64,000 nt of DNA from Lasiosphaeria ovina (taxonomy: Eukaryota > Ascomycota > Sordariomycetes > Sordariales > Lasiosphaeriaceae): the NCBI GenBank assembly GCA_033439765.1, contig JAULSN010000005.1, positions 186,001 through 250,000 of the forward strand, given 5' to 3'. Positions 30,801 to 42,499 of the stretch are shown piece by piece. Numbering within the stretch: position 1 is the stretch's first letter; every line of letters begins with the position of its first letter. The position numbers and the translations under genes were made by a program. The notes under the pieces were generated by a model, which saw only the letters and a list, made by a program, of their open reading frames with translations, ran no database searches and was not told the DNA's origin.

Positions 30801-31157
30801 GCAATAATAACCTACACGCCGTGCCACAGTATCCCCGACCCCCATCGCCCCTTTCCTCCCAGCCTCGACCGACGTACAAAAGTATCTCGAACTCTGCCGG
30901 TGCTGGTGCAGTGCTGGGCAGCCGCTTCATTTCTGCATGCCAAAGCGAGACATTCCAGAAGGTGGTTGCCCAGCTTGCCAGACCTAGCATTCGCTCAGCG
31001 TCCGTTCAGACAGCATCACCAGACCGACGCTCGACCCCGACTGCCTGCTACTGTCGCAGCCTACTACACCCACACACGACTTGAACTTGGAAGCCTCGCC
31101 GCTACTACGCCGTCCCGGTCCGCACTGCATGGTTGACACCCCAATCGACAGCTTGAA
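27826..31157. other. 3.3-kb gap without a supported gene
   Basis: Moderate GC, several open frames of 80-200 codons on both strands with no recognisable domain, and no coherent splice series. TACCTACC-type short repeats occur at 27900-27965. The right end (30840-31157) is pyrimidine-rich and is likely the promoter/5'UTR of the next gene. Confidence 0.35.
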
Positions 31158-33194
31158 ATGAGTAATTCGCGAGAGAGGCCTCGAGAGCGGCCCCGCCCGC
31201 GCTTTGCTCCCATACCCATTGAGACCACCTTCGAACGCTACCGCAAGACAGTCCCCCCCGGCGAGCTCACGCCCAGTCCCTCGCCGCGTTCCGCCTCGCC
31301 GCGATCGCCCCGCGCGAAACGACGTTTTGCACCGCAGCTGGTCGAGTCGTCGGTCCGGAGATCCCGCCGAGCAGGAGACGAGGGGCCCGCCACCAGGCCG
31401 ACGGACAAGACGGACATCACACCCTACACCAACCACATATACGCCCCAAAACCGCGCAGGCGTCCCAGCCGCGAGCCGAGCCATGATGTTGTGCCGGTCA
31501 CGCCGTCGAGGCAGAAGGGTCACGCCCGGCGGGAGTCGTGCGATGACGAGATTGCAGGCGGCGTCTTCGACCTGGTGGCTCGCGATGCCCAGAGGAAGCT
31601 GCAGGAGGTGGCAATGAGCGCCTTCCCCAACAGCGGGCAGCGCATCGGCGGTGCCGAGCATTTCTACGTGCGGGAGGGGTCCGACGATGACAGCCCCCGG
31701 GGGCGGACTACGGTCCGAGGCCCGTGGGCTCACCTGCAGTCGCGGCGGAACTCGTCCCAGGAAGACATCAGCTGGGCGTTCAAGGAGATGCAGGAGCATG
31801 CCCATCTGGTGAGCCGGGAAAAGGAACGCATGTCCACGATGGATCTCGATAACATGAGCATGGACAGCCCGCCGTGCGATGCCATGGGCCTGACGAGAGG
31901 CCCCAGGGCGTCCATGTCCAGTTCTCCCATGTGGTCCTCGAGGATGTCGTCGGGCTCGCTGATCCCGATCGGGGAGACACACATGCCGCTGCTTCGTGCC
32001 GAGTCCCCCCTAGCCACGATCGGCGAGGCCGCCATGCCGTACCTGCCTCCCGAGTCTCCGCTGATGCGTCCCATCGGCGAGTCGTACATGCCTTACATCC
32101 CCTCGGCTCCGCCGGGCAAGTCGGCAAACATGCCATATGTCCCGGCCTCGCAGATACCGGCCGAGACCAACTTCCAGACCTACTCGTCGCCCTTTTACTC
32201 GTACGGCCAGGAGAGAGATCTGTCGCTGGAGCGGGCGCGCAACCAGCACCGCATGCGGATCAAGACCTCTCCGCCCATGCTGGGCGATGACCTGACGTTC
32301 CGCATGTGTCCATCGCCGAAGATGACGAAGCTGGAGCCCGACCATCTGTGGGATCTGGAAAAGGGCCAGACGGCAGAGCAGCAGAACCGCGACCCTAGCG
32401 AACAGCGCGGTCTGTGGCGCGGGTATTGCTTCACAAACGACCAGACGGAAAAGCTTGCCCGCGTAGATCGACCGGCAATGTTGCACACGCCGCTGCCTCT
32501 CAGGTCAGCAGCGGACCCGTTTTCTGAGGCGTTTGGGGCCACCGCTCCCGTCGACCAGAGCGAGCAGACGTCACCCACCGGTGGCGCGACGCGAGCCGGC
32601 ACCGTTCCGCTGCCTGGCAAGAATGACAACGGACCGCAACACAAGCTGCGCCCAGGGCACCGGACACGCACGCAGGAGCCCAAGGGACTACACATGCTGC
32701 AGGGGCTGCAGAACCTGGACGACCGGCTGCGAAAGGAGAAGGCGGCGGCAGAGCTCGAGGAGAAGATTGCGGCCGAGTTTGACGACAAGCTTGTGACGCA
32801 GGTGTACAACTACCTGTCGCTGGGGTACCCGGCGCTCGCGCGGCAGTATGACGAGGAGCTGAGCAAGATCAGCCGGATCAGCGCCGAAGAGCTTGAGCAG
32901 GATGACGACGCCATCATGGACCACCTGTGGGGCGGGGACGACAACCACGAAGTCTACGGCACCCGGCCGAACCCCGCTGTCGCCACCAGCCCCGGCGGCA
33001 AGAAGACGCAGCCCACGGGGCACATCATGCTCGATAGTGAAGAGAAGGATGGCATCCGTGAGGAGGACCGCTGTCCGCGGTGGAAGGCGCTGAAGCTGTA
33101 CATCTACGAGTGGGCGCGGCAGCACCCCGATCTCAACGCCATCAGCCCGCTCGCGTGGGGTGTGCGAGAGCGGAGGGGGAGCTGGGGGATATAA
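31158..33194 (+). CDS. Conserved fungal hypothetical protein, disordered with C-terminal helical region
   Basis: 678-residue single-exon ORF from ATG at 31158. The first 120 residues are Arg/Ser/Pro-rich and contain blocks that look conserved in filamentous ascomycetes: RFAPQLVESSVRRSRR and TDKTDITPYTNHIYAPKPRR. A middle region is rich in PIGE/TIGE-type repeats (residues about 270-330: LIPIGETHMPLL, ATIGEAAMPYLP, PIGESYMPYIP). The C-terminus is likely structured: an AELEEKIAAEFDDKL helix, VYNYLSLGYPALARQYDEEL, an acidic DHLWGGDDN patch, and CPRWKALKLYIYEWARQHPD. Function unknown. No signal peptide or membrane segments. It opens a run of colinear conserved genes. The conservation claim is from memory of similar fungal proteins. 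Confidence 0.75.
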   Translation: MSNSRERPRERPRPRFAPIPIETTFERYRKTVPPGELTPSPSPRSASPRSPRAKRRFAPQLVESSVRRSRRAGDEGPATRPTDKTDITPYTNHIYAPKPRRRPSREPSHDVVPVTPSRQKGHARRESCDDEIAGGVFDLVARDAQRKLQEVAMSAFPNSGQRIGGAEHFYVREGSDDDSPRGRTTVRGPWAHLQSRRNSSQEDISWAFKEMQEHAHLVSREKERMSTMDLDNMSMDSPPCDAMGLTRGPRASMSSSPMWSSRMSSGSLIPIGETHMPLLRAESPLATIGEAAMPYLPPESPLMRPIGESYMPYIPSAPPGKSANMPYVPASQIPAETNFQTYSSPFYSYGQERDLSLERARNQHRMRIKTSPPMLGDDLTFRMCPSPKMTKLEPDHLWDLEKGQTAEQQNRDPSEQRGLWRGYCFTNDQTEKLARVDRPAMLHTPLPLRSAADPFSEAFGATAPVDQSEQTSPTGGATRAGTVPLPGKNDNGPQHKLRPGHRTRTQEPKGLHMLQGLQNLDDRLRKEKAAAELEEKIAAEFDDKLVTQVYNYLSLGYPALARQYDEELSKISRISAEELEQDDDAIMDHLWGGDDNHEVYGTRPNPAVATSPGGKKTQPTGHIMLDSEEKDGIREEDRCPRWKALKLYIYEWARQHPDLNAISPLAWGVRERRGSWGI

Positions 33195-34543
33195 GGGGCC
33201 ATCAGCATCGCGATGTTGGGTATCAGCACAGTTGCTTGCCCGCCATCGCTGTATTTCTTTTACGTATTATTTGTCTGATTGGAATCACATTGGACGACAG
33301 TTTCGGACGACAGTTTCCCAAGTCTTTTTATTCGGTTTCACTTGCGGCAAGGGCTATTATTTTGAGCTACTTCTGATGACTTTACGACCTTTCCCGTTCT
33401 ATTTTCCTCTTTGGAGACGGCGGAACTGGTACATATCATTACCACGCCACGAGACGAGCTCTGGCCTGATTTTGACTCGGTTGTGTTTCACTTTGCTTGG
33501 TTTTCACAGCACAGGGACGCGGGAGAAGCTCCGGATGTGTTTGTCGAGCTAGAGAAAAGGCGAAGAGAAAAGGTTCTGAAAGAGGCATGCGGAGGGCTGT
33601 TGATAGAACCGGGGCAGGACGCGGCGGCGGCAGGCGCGTGTAGGTGTATGGTGTAGACACTTTCTTGGCACACGGGCTGGTGCTCGTATTCTACTAAACA
33701 GGGTGTCCCGTGTGTACGAGTTAAGAGACGGACAAGGAAAGCACTAGGTTGGTACGACACAGAATCGCGTGGGCATAGCATGGGCCGTGGCGATACCCGC
33801 GTGGGTGAGGGTGGGGGGTGTGTACTGACTGAGGGAATATCAGTTGACATATCCATAGGCGCCCAAGAAGGGGTGAAGCTCTTGTAAGGCGAGAGTTTTG
33901 GATACTGGCGAGTGATAATGCATCTTGGCATGCGATGCGTGTCGAGAAGTGGCTTCCATCTTATAGTATTGCATGATAGCGCGCGTTCATTAGATTGTCA
34001 TTTTCTGTGCTAATATATATGTGTATGTGACGTGATGTGGAGGTGTTGCAGTGCTATAGATTCGCCATTGTTCAAAGGGGTGGTTGTTGTCTCTCTCGTT
34101 GAGTGACAAAGGAGCTTCGCAGGCGAGCTCACTCGTGGTTGGCATGTGCACTGATGCCCTGTCTGCGAACGGTAAATAGACATAGGTTTCTGATTGTTGC
34201 TCGCTTATTGTCCACGATGTCTTGCACTTTGAAACGGCATCACTTCCACTTGCTCCAGGTCCGTTGCAACAACTTGCAAGCCAACTCGAGGTCGAACCGC
34301 CGTTGCACCAGCTCCTCAGCCCTACGGAAAGCACGGCTGAAGCGCACCGTGTGGATACCACCAAACGTACCACCCCTGCCGATCTGCGCACTGTGTGCGC
34401 TCGCTCCCATGCTCTCTCCAGTCTGGGGGCAGGCAGCCCGCCTGGCAGCGGCCGACGCAGGCGTCGCATTTCCCGAAAACCGTAACCCATCGAAGCCAGA
34501 TCGCCCAGCCCGAGCAAATGACCGGAATAATACACGAGACTAT
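33195..34543. other. Intergenic, 1.35 kb
   Basis: No gene is recognised. 33195-33450 is T-rich, as in a 3'UTR. 34100-34543 is the likely promoter/5'UTR of the ARMH3-like gene. Confidence 0.4.
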
Positions 34544-37018
34544 ATGGAGCAATCCCCTCTCACCCACCAGCCTCGCCCCGAGGTCTTCCAGCAGAAGATA
34601 GTCCAGCTGTACGAGGCGCTTTTCAAGGTTTGCCCTTCTTCTTCTTCTTCTTCGCTTGCCCCTTTCTGCAAAGCCTTTATTTTTAAGCTGTTGCCATCCT
34701 TCCGTGCCTCTGGCGTGGAATGCTTGTCGCACTGCCTCTGCGCATTTTGCATTGCGGTTCCCAGTGTGCGCTGCTGTTGCTGTCGGAAGCTGTGCGAACA
34801 AACGCTGACGTGTCTGAACCTCACAAAAGGTAGGCTTAGTCCCGATTCAACAACACCTCAAACCCTGCGATCGCGGACGGACTCGACTGCTAGGCGGCTG
34901 AAATAACCTTGCAAAAGAAGGAGAACAGGAACCGCATGAATGACGCTGATTTGCCCCCTGCCCCCGATAGGACGACCGCGACGATGGCGAGAAACCAGAG
35001 GGCTTCTGGCGCGAGTTCTTCCTGCTCCGCCCCGACCGGGCCTCGCTCCGGCGCATCCTCGACGACATAGGCCCGAACGACCTGCTCCACTACGAGCTGC
35101 AGACGGGGCAGCTGTTTGCGCGCGCCGTGGCGGCGCTGAAGAGCGGGCACGGCGTGGCGGACCTGCACGCGCTCGATGTAATTCCCTCTTGCTGCCTGCT
35201 TGCGCCGGAAGCGCTGGTCTGGGTGCTGATTGGCGATCCAGACACTGAGCACCTTCATGACGGCCGTGCTGGCCAAGAAGTACACCAACCCGAGCTCCGA
35301 CATCATCGAGGTGCTGGCCGGCCTCGACCACGTCGACAGCGTGTTTACCGAGTTTGTCGGCGCGCTGGACTCGATCATTAGGAATGGCCGGACCTGTATG
35401 CACCTACACCACCCTGTCACGCGCAGACCCAACTGACACTCGCAGTGGAATTACGGCTCAAGGCGGTCGAGGTCGCCCTCTCGGTCACGTCGGGCGCATA
35501 CCAGACCAGCTTGCTTACCTACTTTATCCAGCGGGACCTGTTCCCGTCCATCATGAAGGTGAGTCGGGAAGCTAACCGTGGAGGCACTGGTGAAGGCACC
35601 CAGGAAGAGACTGACAGGCTCAGTTGATACAAGACATCGACAACCCGGCTGCGATGGCGGCGCCGTTCACGCTGGTCGGGCTCCTGGCCAACTACAACAA
35701 GTTCGAGTTCCAGAATCCGTACCAGATGCGGCTGAACGATTTCGTCAACGAGGGCGTCATTAAGAAGATCATCAAAAGCGTCGGCTACACGTGCCAGACG
35801 ATACGGGCTCACTACGTGGAAGTACAGGACGACCTGCCAGAGGGATGGACGCTGGCTAGCACGCTGAATCTGATTGGGCTGGGCGCCATTGCCCCTGGGG
35901 GAAAGGCGCCGCCGAAGCCGGCCTACGACGTCGAGACGGCGAAGAAGATGTTTGCCGAACTGTAAGTAAGCCTGTCAATCGTGCAAGCGCCTGCTGACCT
36001 CTAAAGGCCGGTCGAAGAGGCTGCGATTCTCCTCGCGACGTACGACTTCACGCACGCCAACAAGCTCTTTTGCTTCAACTTTGTCACGCTGCCGCCGGAA
36101 AAGGGCGAGGAGCAGCCGTTCGCAACCTTCATCTCGCTCACGTCGTACCTACTCCAGCACGCGCACCTCTCGCAGCGCACCACGCTCTACTCGCATCTCA
36201 ACCTCATGGTGTTCCGGCTGCTCGTCGAAGACCCCGTGCTGTGCAAGCGGATATGCAGCGACGAGAGCAAGGCGGCGGTGCGCCTCTGCCGGCAGCGGTC
36301 GCCGTACCTCCCGCTGGTGCGTGGCGAGCGCGTCATGGCCACGGCGGTCATGGACACGATGGTCGACGCCATCAACCACAACCTGCGGCGGCGGCTCGAC
36401 GTGGGGCTGTACACGCTCTGCGTGGGCATCCTGCTGCGCATCATCAGCTACCTGTCGCGGTCGCGCACGCGGCTGCAGTACCACTGGGCCGACCTGTTCC
36501 GGTCGCTGCTGGCGCTGGTGCGCTTCCTCACGACGTACGCGGGCGACCTGCGCGGGCTGCCGCAGATCGACGTGCTGCTCGACCACGTCGTCAACCTACT
36601 CGCGCTCGGGCTATCGGCCGGCGAGGCCTTCCTGCCTACGCCGGCCGCCTACGACGACCTCTTCTACAAGGTGGTCGAGTCGGGCGAGGTGCTGGTCAAG
36701 TTCCGCGACACGTACCGCCTGGCGCATCGGCCCAGCAACTCCATATCGACGCTGGTGAACGTCAGCACGCACTACAAGGAGATGCTGGCGGAGAGCGAGG
36801 GCGGCGTGGCCAAGCCCGTCGTGGGGAAGCGCTCGGGTTCGCAGCTGACCAGCCTCCAGGTCGCCGAGGTCATCAAGCAGGGCTACGAGACGCTGAGCAT
36901 CCAGACCAAGGAGGGCCTCGACAGCTGGGAGAACTACCGCGAGGCCGACGAGCGCACGCTGCTCAAGAAGATGGCCCGGGCGGCCGTGGCGGATGTGCGG
37001 ATAATGGTGGCCGAGTAG
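34544..37018 (+). CDS. Armadillo-like helical protein of the ARMH3/DUF1741 family, six exons
   Basis: Exons are 34544-34627, 34971-35177, 35242-35395, 35446-35558, 35624-35961 and 36007-37018, all GT-AG and phase-consistent, giving 635 residues. It starts MEQSPLTHQPRPEVFQQKIV. Strong blocks are GFWREFFLLRPDRASLRRIL, FIQRDLFPSIMK, EFQNPYQMRLNDFVNEGVI, and the long C-terminal exon ICSDESKAAVRLCRQRSPYL ... VMDTMVDAINHNLRRRLDVG. This is the DUF1741 family (human ARMH3/C10orf76, S. pombe UPF0588). Human ARMH3 acts at the Golgi with GBF1 and PI4KB to support PI4P-dependent trafficking; the fungal role is inferred. It is all-helical with no transmembrane anchor that I can assert. The gene belongs to a plus-strand run with ISA1 and MGS1. 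Confidence 0.85.
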
Positions 37019-37664
37019 GCCTGAGTGAGGCTGGAGTGAGGCAAGGCTGGATGGAGTAAAGATGTTTGCTCTTCGGAAGGGCCCTGGAAGGAGACGTCGT
37101 GGCTTGCTTCTCTTTCACAGGGCAATAGATGATATCTCAGCCTTTGCGTGTTGGATGCGCGTCTTCCACGTATATAATTCTAGTCGTGATGGCCTGTCGC
37201 CTGCGTGGGAGCTTCGTTGTGGGCGTTTCGTTGCAATACCCACTGGGAGCTTCAGATCTGAAATTGCGCAGTTGCAGGGGTATCCTGGCTCAGGCAATCA
37301 GAATGCAAAATTGGGATAGAAGAGCAGGAAAAGAACTCGGAGTGAGAGTCAGGCAGCTCAGGCGGTTTGAGTTTCTCAGTATAAATTAAAACCTAACTTT
37401 TTCGTTGAACGGCGTTTTGCATCCCATGTTTGCGACCGGGCTGTCTGGTGTTGAGGCTCGAAATGCCAAAGCGCCGATTCCTAATGTGCTGTCGCTGATT
37501 GGCCAGCGGAAACCGAGCGGCCACCGAGGCTTGGCGTCATGTCATCGCTCGGCTGCTCGAGCCAACGTTAGAAATCAAATTGCCGCTTTTTCGCAATCGC
37601 CGACCGCAAGCAACCTCCAACCACCCTCAGATCCCCCCCCCCCCCCCCCACAACGACCTTCAAA
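37019..37664. other. Intergenic, promoter of ISA1
   Basis: No gene is recognised. It ends with a run of 17 C (37633-37649), only 15 bases before the ISA1 ATG. Confidence 0.45.
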
Positions 37665-38545
37665 ATGAGCGCACCGCGACTGCTCTCCAGGAGAGCCCTC
37701 CACGTGTGCCACTCGTGCCGCCGAAGCATACTGCAGTCGCGCCAGTTCTCGGCGACGCCCGCGCCCTTCGCCGCCACCTTCCAGTCCTACTCGCTGCCCT
37801 CCCAGCCGCCGTCGCCACCGCGCAATGCCTCCGCGCTTGACACCTCGATCGCGCGCGCCATCCAGCAGCCGCCGTTCCCCCGAGTCTACGAGACAAGGCC
37901 GCCCAGAAACCACCCGCCGACGCCGCTGACCAGCACACCAGCGTCCCCGGTGTCGATCCCCGAGCGAGAAGCGCAGCAGCCGCGACCGAGCTTTGCGAGT
38001 CCAGCGCCAGCAGAGATTGATTCCGCTTCACAAAGCACACCTGCGGTAGCCACGCCGGTAGCACCAACTGCATCGGCAACCCCTGCAACAACACCTGCAG
38101 CCCCTACAACGCAGGCGGCAGCACCAGCCAAGCGCTCACGGCTGCGGACGCCGCGCCGGGCGGCCATGAAGCTGACGCCGGCGGCGGTCGACCACCTGCG
38201 CGCGCTGCTGGACCAGCCCGACCCCAAGCTGATCAAGGTTGGGGTGCGCAACCGCGGGTGCAGCGGGCTGGCGTACCACCTCGAGTTCGTCGACAAGGCG
38301 GGCTCGTTTGACGAGACGGTCGAGCAGGACGGCGTGCGCGTGCTCGTCGACAGCAAGGCCCTGTTCAGCATCATCGGCAGCGAGATGGACTGGGTCGAGG
38401 ACAAGCTGAGCCAGCGCTTTGTGTTTCGGAATCCGAACATCAGTGAGTTCATCTGCCTCCCTGATTTACTTGACAGAAAGATAGGAAGCTGATAGCGTGT
38501 GCTTCAGAGGAGCAATGTGGCTGTGGCGAGTCGTTCATGGTATGA
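37665..38545 (+). CDS. ISA1: Mitochondrial iron-sulfur assembly protein Isa1, two exons
   Basis: Exon 1 is 37665-38442 and exon 2 is 38508-38545. The 65-nt intron (GTGAGT donor, TTCAG acceptor) must be removed to obtain the family C-terminus KEQCGCGESFMV; unspliced translation ends at 38492 without it. The product is 271 residues. The N-terminus MSAPRLLSRRALHVCHSCRR is basic and lacks acidic residues, as in a mitochondrial presequence, followed by a long Pro/Ala/Thr-rich linker. The A-type carrier domain runs from about residue 167 (MKLTPAAVDHLRALLD) with the three conserved cysteines Cys199 (GCSGLAY), Cys263 and Cys265. Isa1 with Isa2 and Iba57 builds 4Fe-4S clusters in the matrix for aconitase, lipoate synthase and others. 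The linker is longer than in yeast. Confidence 0.93.
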
Positions 38546-39463
38546 CAGCGTGCGACTTGCGTTTGGCGGACGCAGCTGAGCGCCCAGCCCGGACGAGCCT
38601 GGACGAGTCTCTTGGCTCGAAGTGGTCTGGCGGCGGCTGCGCAGCATTGATCATGGGGATGCAAACAAGGCATGCGAATGGCGTTTGGCTAGAAGTGCTC
38701 TACAGGTGCATTGATTCTGTTTTTCGTTTGGAACCCATCTCCCTTTGCACATACATACCCGAGGTACCTACACCACACCACACTGTACATACCTAGAATA
38801 GAAACCTGCATACCTCATTTCCGCGAAACGGAGCCACTGGGCCACCGTGGGCGAGCTTACGAGCGTAAGGTAGCGAAGAGAGGCCGGTTTTCAACTCTAT
38901 TATGCACCGAATGTTTCCGTTCCGAGGATTGGTCGACCGGATTGACTACTCAAGGAAAGAACATCTTCGGAGCGTAGCGAGCAGCCAGCCGCACGGGCCC
39001 CCGGAGGGCCGCGGAGGCATAACAGAATTCTTGACTTGCCAGGTACCGTATTTTACGTCCTTGACCTCCTACGGGGATTTCGTAAGACGGAATAAGACAA
39101 CCTTGCTGATAGCTCAGCCGAAACTTGTAATGCTCCTGGGCTCCGAACAGCCTGGAAGTCAAGAGTTAGGTTCGAGCTGCTCGCGAAATGGGTCAGCAAA
39201 GCGGCCCGGAAGCTACCCCACAGTCAGCCTGCCGAACCGTGGTGGCGGGACAGGGTAACAGTACGGGCCCACGTATTAACAGGGGCTGTGGTGACAAACG
39301 CGTCCTGAAATCCAGCAATAAACGATCGCCACCTCAGCGCGCCTCCCAAATCGACGAAGAAAACAGCAATTTGCACCCGACCTACGAAGCAACCTTATGC
39401 ACGACACAGCATTATCACCTAGCGGCGGGAAAGAAGTAGCGCCCGATCTGGGCTGCGGTGGTC
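38546..39463. other. Intergenic between ISA1 and MGS1
   Basis: No gene is recognised. Short CATAC/CCTAC repeats occur at 38748-38800. Confidence 0.4.
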
Positions 39464-41254
39464 ATGCCCGTGGTGATTTGCCCCATCTGCAACCGGGAGG
39501 TTAACCCGCTCGACATCAACGCCCATATCGACTCGGGCTGCGAGACGTACCTCCTCGAGAAGATCAGCATAAATGACGACGCCAGCGCCAGCGCAGGTGG
39601 GGGCGGGAGCGGGCGCACGTCGACTCCACCCAGCCAGACACAACCGCCGAGCTCGACACAGAAGAAGCGCTCCGCCTCGACCTTCTTCCAGACCCCGGCC
39701 GCAAAGCGACAGGCACCCTCGATCCCCGCTGCGACGAGCACCACGGGCTCGATACCTTTCCAGTCGAGCTCCAGCGCTGGAGCAGGACCCAACACCGTCA
39801 AGGCGGCCGCCGGAGTGAAGCGCAGCTTCGAGGAAGGGCCGGGACAGAGTTCACCCCCAGTAGCAAAAGCAGAACCGGCCGGGCAATCAGAGGCTGAGGT
39901 AAATGGCAATCCCACAGAAACAAAACCCAATGGCATCGCGGCCATGCCCCCCGGCGCAAAGCGGACCAAGACCAGCCGGTCGGCGCCGCTGGCAGAGCGC
40001 ATGCGCCCGACCTCGCTCGACGACGTGTGTGGGCAGGACCTGGTCGGCCCGAACGGCGTGCTGCGCTCGCTGATCGAGTCGGACCGCGTGCCGTCCATGA
40101 TCCTGTGGGGCAGCTCGGGCACGGGCAAGACGACCATCGCCCGCTGCATCGCGCGGCGCGTCGGCAGCCGCTTCATCGAGCTGAACGCCACCAGCACCGG
40201 CGTGGCCGAGTGCAAGAAGCTCTTCGGCGAGGCCGCCAGCGAGCTGGGGCTGACTGGGCGCAAGACCATCATCTTCTGCGACGAGATCCACCGCTTCTCC
40301 AAGTCGCAGCAGGACGTCTTCCTCAAGCCCGTCGAGGCCGGCACCATCACGCTCATCGGCGCGACGACGGAAAACCCGAGCTTCAAGATCCAGTCGGCGC
40401 TGCTCAGCCGCTGCCGCACCTTTACCCTGCAGGTGCTGTCCCTCGAGGACATACAGCGCATCCTGCTGCGGGCCCTACAGCAAGAAACGGACGGCGCGGC
40501 CGCGCCAAGCCCCCTCGTCGACGACGAGCTGCTACACTACCTCGCGGCGTTTGCCGACGGGGACGCGCGGACGGCGCTGAACCTGCTCGAGCTCGCGCTG
40601 TCGCTCGCCAACAACCCAACACCGCCGGCGGATGGCGACCACCCGCTGACCAAGGACGACATCAAGGCGGCGCTGACCAAGACGCTCGTGTACGACCGGG
40701 CGGGCGACCAGCACTACGACACCATCTCGGCGTTCCACAAGGCGGTGCGCGGGTCCGACGCGGACGCGGCGCTGTACTACCTAGCGCGCATGCTGCAGTC
40801 GGGCGAGGACCCGCTGTTCGTGGCGCGGCGCATGGTGGTGATCGCGTCCGAGGACGTCGGGCTGGCCGACAACACGCTGCTGCCGCTGGCCACGGCCGCG
40901 TACACGGCGGCGCAACAGATCGGCATGCCCGAGGCGCGCATCCCGCTGGCCCACTGCGCCGTCGCCCTGTGCCTCGCCCCCAAGAGCACCCGCGCCTACC
41001 GCGGCCTCAACAACGCCTACTCGGCCCTGCAGGAGCCCGGCGTCGCCAGCCTGCCCGTACCCCTGCACCTCCGCAACGCCCCGACCCGCCTCATGCGCGA
41101 CCTGGGCTACGGCGCAGAGTACAAGTACCCCCCCAACTACAAGGACGGGAAAGTCAGGCAGACGTACCTGCCCGATGCCCTGCTCGATCGCCGCTTTCTC
41201 GAGGATAGGGACCTCGGGACCGAGATCGATCCGGACGCCGACATGGCGGATTAG
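39464..41254 (+). CDS. MGS1: AAA+ ATPase Mgs1/WRNIP1 homologue
   Basis: Single exon, 596 residues, ATG at 39464. The N-terminus VICPICNREVNPLDINAHID is a UBZ4-type zinc finger (Cys6, Cys9, His21, Cys26) that binds ubiquitin, for example ubiquitylated PCNA. A low-complexity linker follows, then the clamp-loader-like ATPase: LAERMRPTSLDDVCGQDLVG, Walker A WGSSGTGKTT near residue 213, Walker B IIFCDEIHRF near 270, sensor 1 LIGATTENPSF, and the C-terminal tetramerisation region (YLARMLQSGEDPLFVARRM, IASEDVGLAD). This matches the RarA/Mgs1/WRNIP1 family, which acts at stalled replication forks in the nucleus. The gene is intact with high GC3. Confidence 0.95.
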   Translation: MPVVICPICNREVNPLDINAHIDSGCETYLLEKISINDDASASAGGGGSGRTSTPPSQTQPPSSTQKKRSASTFFQTPAAKRQAPSIPAATSTTGSIPFQSSSSAGAGPNTVKAAAGVKRSFEEGPGQSSPPVAKAEPAGQSEAEVNGNPTETKPNGIAAMPPGAKRTKTSRSAPLAERMRPTSLDDVCGQDLVGPNGVLRSLIESDRVPSMILWGSSGTGKTTIARCIARRVGSRFIELNATSTGVAECKKLFGEAASELGLTGRKTIIFCDEIHRFSKSQQDVFLKPVEAGTITLIGATTENPSFKIQSALLSRCRTFTLQVLSLEDIQRILLRALQQETDGAAAPSPLVDDELLHYLAAFADGDARTALNLLELALSLANNPTPPADGDHPLTKDDIKAALTKTLVYDRAGDQHYDTISAFHKAVRGSDADAALYYLARMLQSGEDPLFVARRMVVIASEDVGLADNTLLPLATAAYTAAQQIGMPEARIPLAHCAVALCLAPKSTRAYRGLNNAYSALQEPGVASLPVPLHLRNAPTRLMRDLGYGAEYKYPPNYKDGKVRQTYLPDALLDRRFLEDRDLGTEIDPDADMAD

Positions 41255-41620
41255 GGGATGGAATGTATTGTTTAACTTTACGGCCCGTGGTCTGCGGTTC
41301 ATGTCTCTCCCAGACCACTGGGTTCGGGTTTGTTGGTTGGTTTGTTTGATTAAATGGGGTGTTTGGGCTTGGTTTGGCGCCCTTTGCTCTTTGGCGGAGT
41401 CACCTAGGATACCGACATAGTTGATTTAGTAATAGAGGCGATTAAGAGTTTCTCGTACAAGACGTACGAGGTTTCTATATACCTGCACAAGCTCGCTGAT
41501 ACGGAGTACCTACCCAAGATTTCTAGATCATTTCTAAATCCCTTCGCAAGCTCTCTAATCTCTAGTACATACCCGGGATGGCCAGGTACCTGTGTGAGCT
41601 ATGCTGTGATGCCGCTTGTT

Positions 41621-41756
41621 CTGGTTTCGACAAGATAGCTTAGCGGTACGGTTAATCAAGACTCTGGAGGTTGCAAGAAGGTTAGCGTCTGGTTTCGACA
41701 CGATAGGTTAGCAATACAGTTAGTCAATACTTTGGAGGTTGCAAGAAGGTTAGCGT
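41621..41756. repeat. 68-bp tandem duplication
   Basis: Units 41621-41688 and 41689-41756 both start CTGGTTTCGACA and end GGTTGCAAGAAGGTTAGCGT, and differ mainly by transitions. Confidence 0.85.
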
Positions 41757-41929
41757 TCGGAAGTTTAATAGGCGAACTTGAGTCCCTGTAGAGTTCTATC
41801 GAAACAAATCTTCATAAATTATGCGCCGGGTTGGCAAGGACGGGGACGCTTTATCTACACATAGCTTTGTTCAGTTACGAGCCACTGCACACATCAGCTC
41901 CATCCACCAAGTATGGCTCAACGATCGAG

Positions 41930-42360
41930 TTCTGGTACCAGCCCGCAACGAAGCTCCAATGCTAGCGCCTCGGGATCGAGGACGAGTTCTGGTGCCGTGT
42001 AGAGAGTACTTGGGACATAAATTATGCAAGGGGCAACCTGCTATTTTCAAGGTGTATATACGTAGGAACTCTTAAGTAATTATACGTAAAGATCCCAAAG
42101 TATACGTAAAAGATCCTAAGGTATGTACGGCGTACGCTAAGGCTTTACAAGCCCAAATACCAGCGACCCGCGATGAAGCCAGAGTCCTGCTGCTGGCCCA
42201 CGACCGAGCCCGAGTTCTACTGCCAACCCGCGATCAAGCTTGAGTTCTGGTGCCAGCCTGCGATTAAGCCTGCCACCGAACTTGCGATCAAGCCTGAGAG
42301 TTTCTGCCAGCCCGTAACCAAGCCCAAGCTCGAATGCTGGCGCACGTCCTGGTATAAGTG
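41930..42360. repeat. Degenerate minisatellite (CGAGTTCTGGTGCCAGCCCGC-type units)
   Basis: Repeats about 30-36 bp long of the form GAGTTCTGGTGCCAGCC.GCGA..AAGC occur at about 41930-42000 and 42170-42350. The second block is open in frame and would encode repeated CQPAIKPE-like units, but there is no other sign of a gene. Confidence 0.6.
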
Positions 42361-42499
42361 AGCGATCAAGCTCATGAAACCCCCTTTAGGTAAGCCCGGT
42401 GTCGAAGGCCGGGACGTGCAAATTCTTCGTGTTGTCCCAGAACCAAACCGATCTCAGGTTCTCCGTGACCGCGTTTTCGTCGTCAAACGTGTTGGGTTG

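Larger units (their letters stand above)
41255..42499. other. AT-rich repeat island, left part
   Basis: No gene is recognised. It contains a 68-bp tandem duplication and a degenerate minisatellite, listed separately. Confidence 0.45.

Noticed and set aside
36070..37059. 329-codon alternative frame over the last ARMH3-like exon
   Set aside because: Arg/Ala/Gly-rich shadow frame; the DUF1741 frame is continuous with five upstream exons.
40027..41208. 393-codon alternative frame inside MGS1
   Set aside because: Shadow frame caused by high GC3; the AAA+ frame holds all catalytic motifs.
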